Positions 62,810 through 64,000 of a stretch of DNA of 64,000 bases are shown one piece after another. Every line of letters begins with the position of its first letter. Within the stretch, counting starts at the first letter, position 1. Made by a program: the position numbers and the translations under genes. Below the pieces are notes generated by a model that saw only the letters and a list, made by a program, of their open reading frames with translations, ran no database searches and was not told the DNA's origin. Source of the stretch: Paramyrothecium sp. XJ0827 (Eukaryota; Ascomycota; Sordariomycetes; Hypocreales; Stachybotryaceae); NCBI GenBank assembly GCA_020881915.1, contig JAJFPB010000006.1:4402001-4466000 (forward strand), read 5' to 3'.

Positions 62810-63575
62810 TGTATCGATGGCTACAAGTCAAGGACTTGAAAAAGCCATAGCAGAACAAAAGAATGCAGCAGCCTGCTGGCCCCAGAACTATCAGTGATAA
62901 CTACTTTTGCGAGACGATATGCGTCTCTGGCGAATGGGACATGCTGGAAACCATGTATAGTGCACAGTCCGTCGCTGGTTTCGGGAAGTTCTAGCGGCCG
63001 TTCGCCTATCCAAAGGTATCTTAAACTGAGGCACTGGACTATTTCCATTGAGACACAATTCCTAAAACCAGCCAGAATTGAACATGATCTTGATAGCGCA
63101 CCTAAGAGCCAATGCCCTCACGTTATTTCTCTGTGTCTTCTCGTGTTTGGAAATGACGTCATTTCCTTCAAAGTATTGGATCGTCTTGTCCTTATTAGCC
63201 TCACCCTAAAAATTAATGCGGAAACCCTTTATCAAAAAAGGAGGAAGGTGCACAAGGATATTTAAACTTAGGTTATGATCAGTATCTTTTGAAGCATAAG
63301 GTAACTAGAGAAGTCTTCTAGGGTAGGAAGTGCTAGCCTCATACTAGCAACTAACTCGTACTCCCAACACAGAAAGTTTCAGAGGTAAGCTAAAGGCGAA
63401 GGATCAGAGCCCTGAGAACGGTCACCAAAAGACGGCCACTGCAAAGGAGCGCAGAGCAACTAGGAACCAGACAAATAATCGTTATCAGCTTTTCTAACAA
63501 CGTTCAGCCATCGAAGAGGTTTGGAGGGACCGGTTCCCATATCTCATGTATATTATAATCGGCCTACTCCCCAAA
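62810..63575. other. Intergenic spacer
   Basis: No supported gene between the small membrane protein and the right-edge gene. Confidence 0.45.
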
Positions 63576-64000
63576 TCAAGTTCCATTAGCAGGCTGTGTG
63601 TACACAACTCCATTAATCGTAGTCTTTATCTCTCCCGTCGCATTGATTTTATTTTCTCCAACCCTAATAGTAAGTTGGAATCCGCCAGGAGAAGACTTTC
63701 GCGTTGCGTTATCGATCCCTGTCTGGAAAAGATCAGATATCCACTCAATTCGCGTATTCCAAGGGCCGGGCTCAATCAGTGTGCCTTTCACTGACTCGTA
63801 ACCGTTGAGGGTTCTCTTGCCGTCCTTGGAGTAATTGGTATAGCTGGTTTGAACTGTGATAATGCAGCCCTGATTGTCCGGCAAAAGTGACACCTCCACG
63901 AATCCAGATTTTGTACTTTGCAGAGTGTAGTTGCCCGGCCGGAGTGATGGTTGCGTAGGGATAGCCGCGCCAGGCTGGTAGGGTGTGCCCCAGGGAATCT
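63576..64000 (-). CDS. C-terminal part of an unrecognised, probably secreted protein (runs off right edge)
   Basis: A frame open from the window edge to a stop at 63576 gives about 140 residues: IPWGTPYQPGAAIPTQPSLR, then YTLQSTKSGFVEVSLLPDNQ, GYESVKGTLIEPGPWNTRIE and QLTIRVGENKINATGEIKTT. Beta-rich composition, several N-x-S/T sites and lack of charge clusters fit an extracellular protein. I do not recognise the family. The start and N-terminus are outside the window. Confidence 0.5.
   Translation of the reverse strand, partial: IPWGTPYQPGAAIPTQPSLRPGNYTLQSTKSGFVEVSLLPDNQGCIITVQTSYTNYSKDGKRTLNGYESVKGTLIEPGPWNTRIEWISDLFQTGIDNATRKSSPGGFQLTIRVGENKINATGEIKTTINGVVYTQPANGT

Overview
This window reads as nuclear DNA of a filamentous ascomycete (Pezizomycotina; a Sordariomycete such as a Hypocrealean is my inference). 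The reasons are short spliceosomal introns of about 45-120 nt with GT..AG ends and CTRAC-like branch points, a HET-domain protein, a lipase/NB-ARC NOD-like receptor, a Fot1/pogo transposon, a fungal hAT, and AT-rich islands with TAG/TAA-type decay typical of repeat-induced point mutation (RIP). No bacterial operons, CRISPR arrays, rRNA or convincing tRNA genes were seen. All introns were placed by eye from reading frame, splice motifs and family conservation.

Left part (1-30 kb): the N-terminal half of an amidase-signature protein runs off the left edge; next to it lies a second, frameshifted amidase. Then come a very long Ser/Thr-rich GPI-type surface protein with broken or uncertain frames near its N-terminus, a zinc-dependent alcohol dehydrogenase (394 aa), and a GH13 alpha-glucosidase group (one wrecked copy and two intact, catalytically complete genes of 641 and 601 aa). 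They are followed by a secreted M28 aminopeptidase, two more cell-surface type proteins and an 8-cysteine secreted mini-protein. The glucosidases, peptidase and surface proteins fit secreted or nutrient-related functions.

Middle part (30-46 kb): a VCX1-like cation exchanger whose two exchange motifs are both altered, a C2H2 zinc-finger protein with an AT-hook-like tail, a RIP-type AT island, a 1,857-bp Fot1/pogo element with 42-bp terminal inverted repeats and a TA target duplication, a type II membrane glycosyltransferase-like protein, a hAT relic, and a 767-aa fungal membrane protein.

Right part (47-64 kb) is a zone of gene decay. A NOD-like receptor gene (lipase-like domain, then NB-ARC) is split by a 3,365-bp hAT element with 17-bp terminal inverted repeats and a perfect 8-bp target duplication. 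Its 3' end abuts the orphan acyl-carrier domain of a polyketide synthase, which carries a frame-breaking 34-bp tandem duplication. Next are a metallo-beta-lactamase-fold gene of nine exons with one TAG, a HET gene with two in-frame stops, and a small membrane protein with one TAA. Several of these stops look like C-to-T changes. The window ends inside an unrecognised secreted-type protein.
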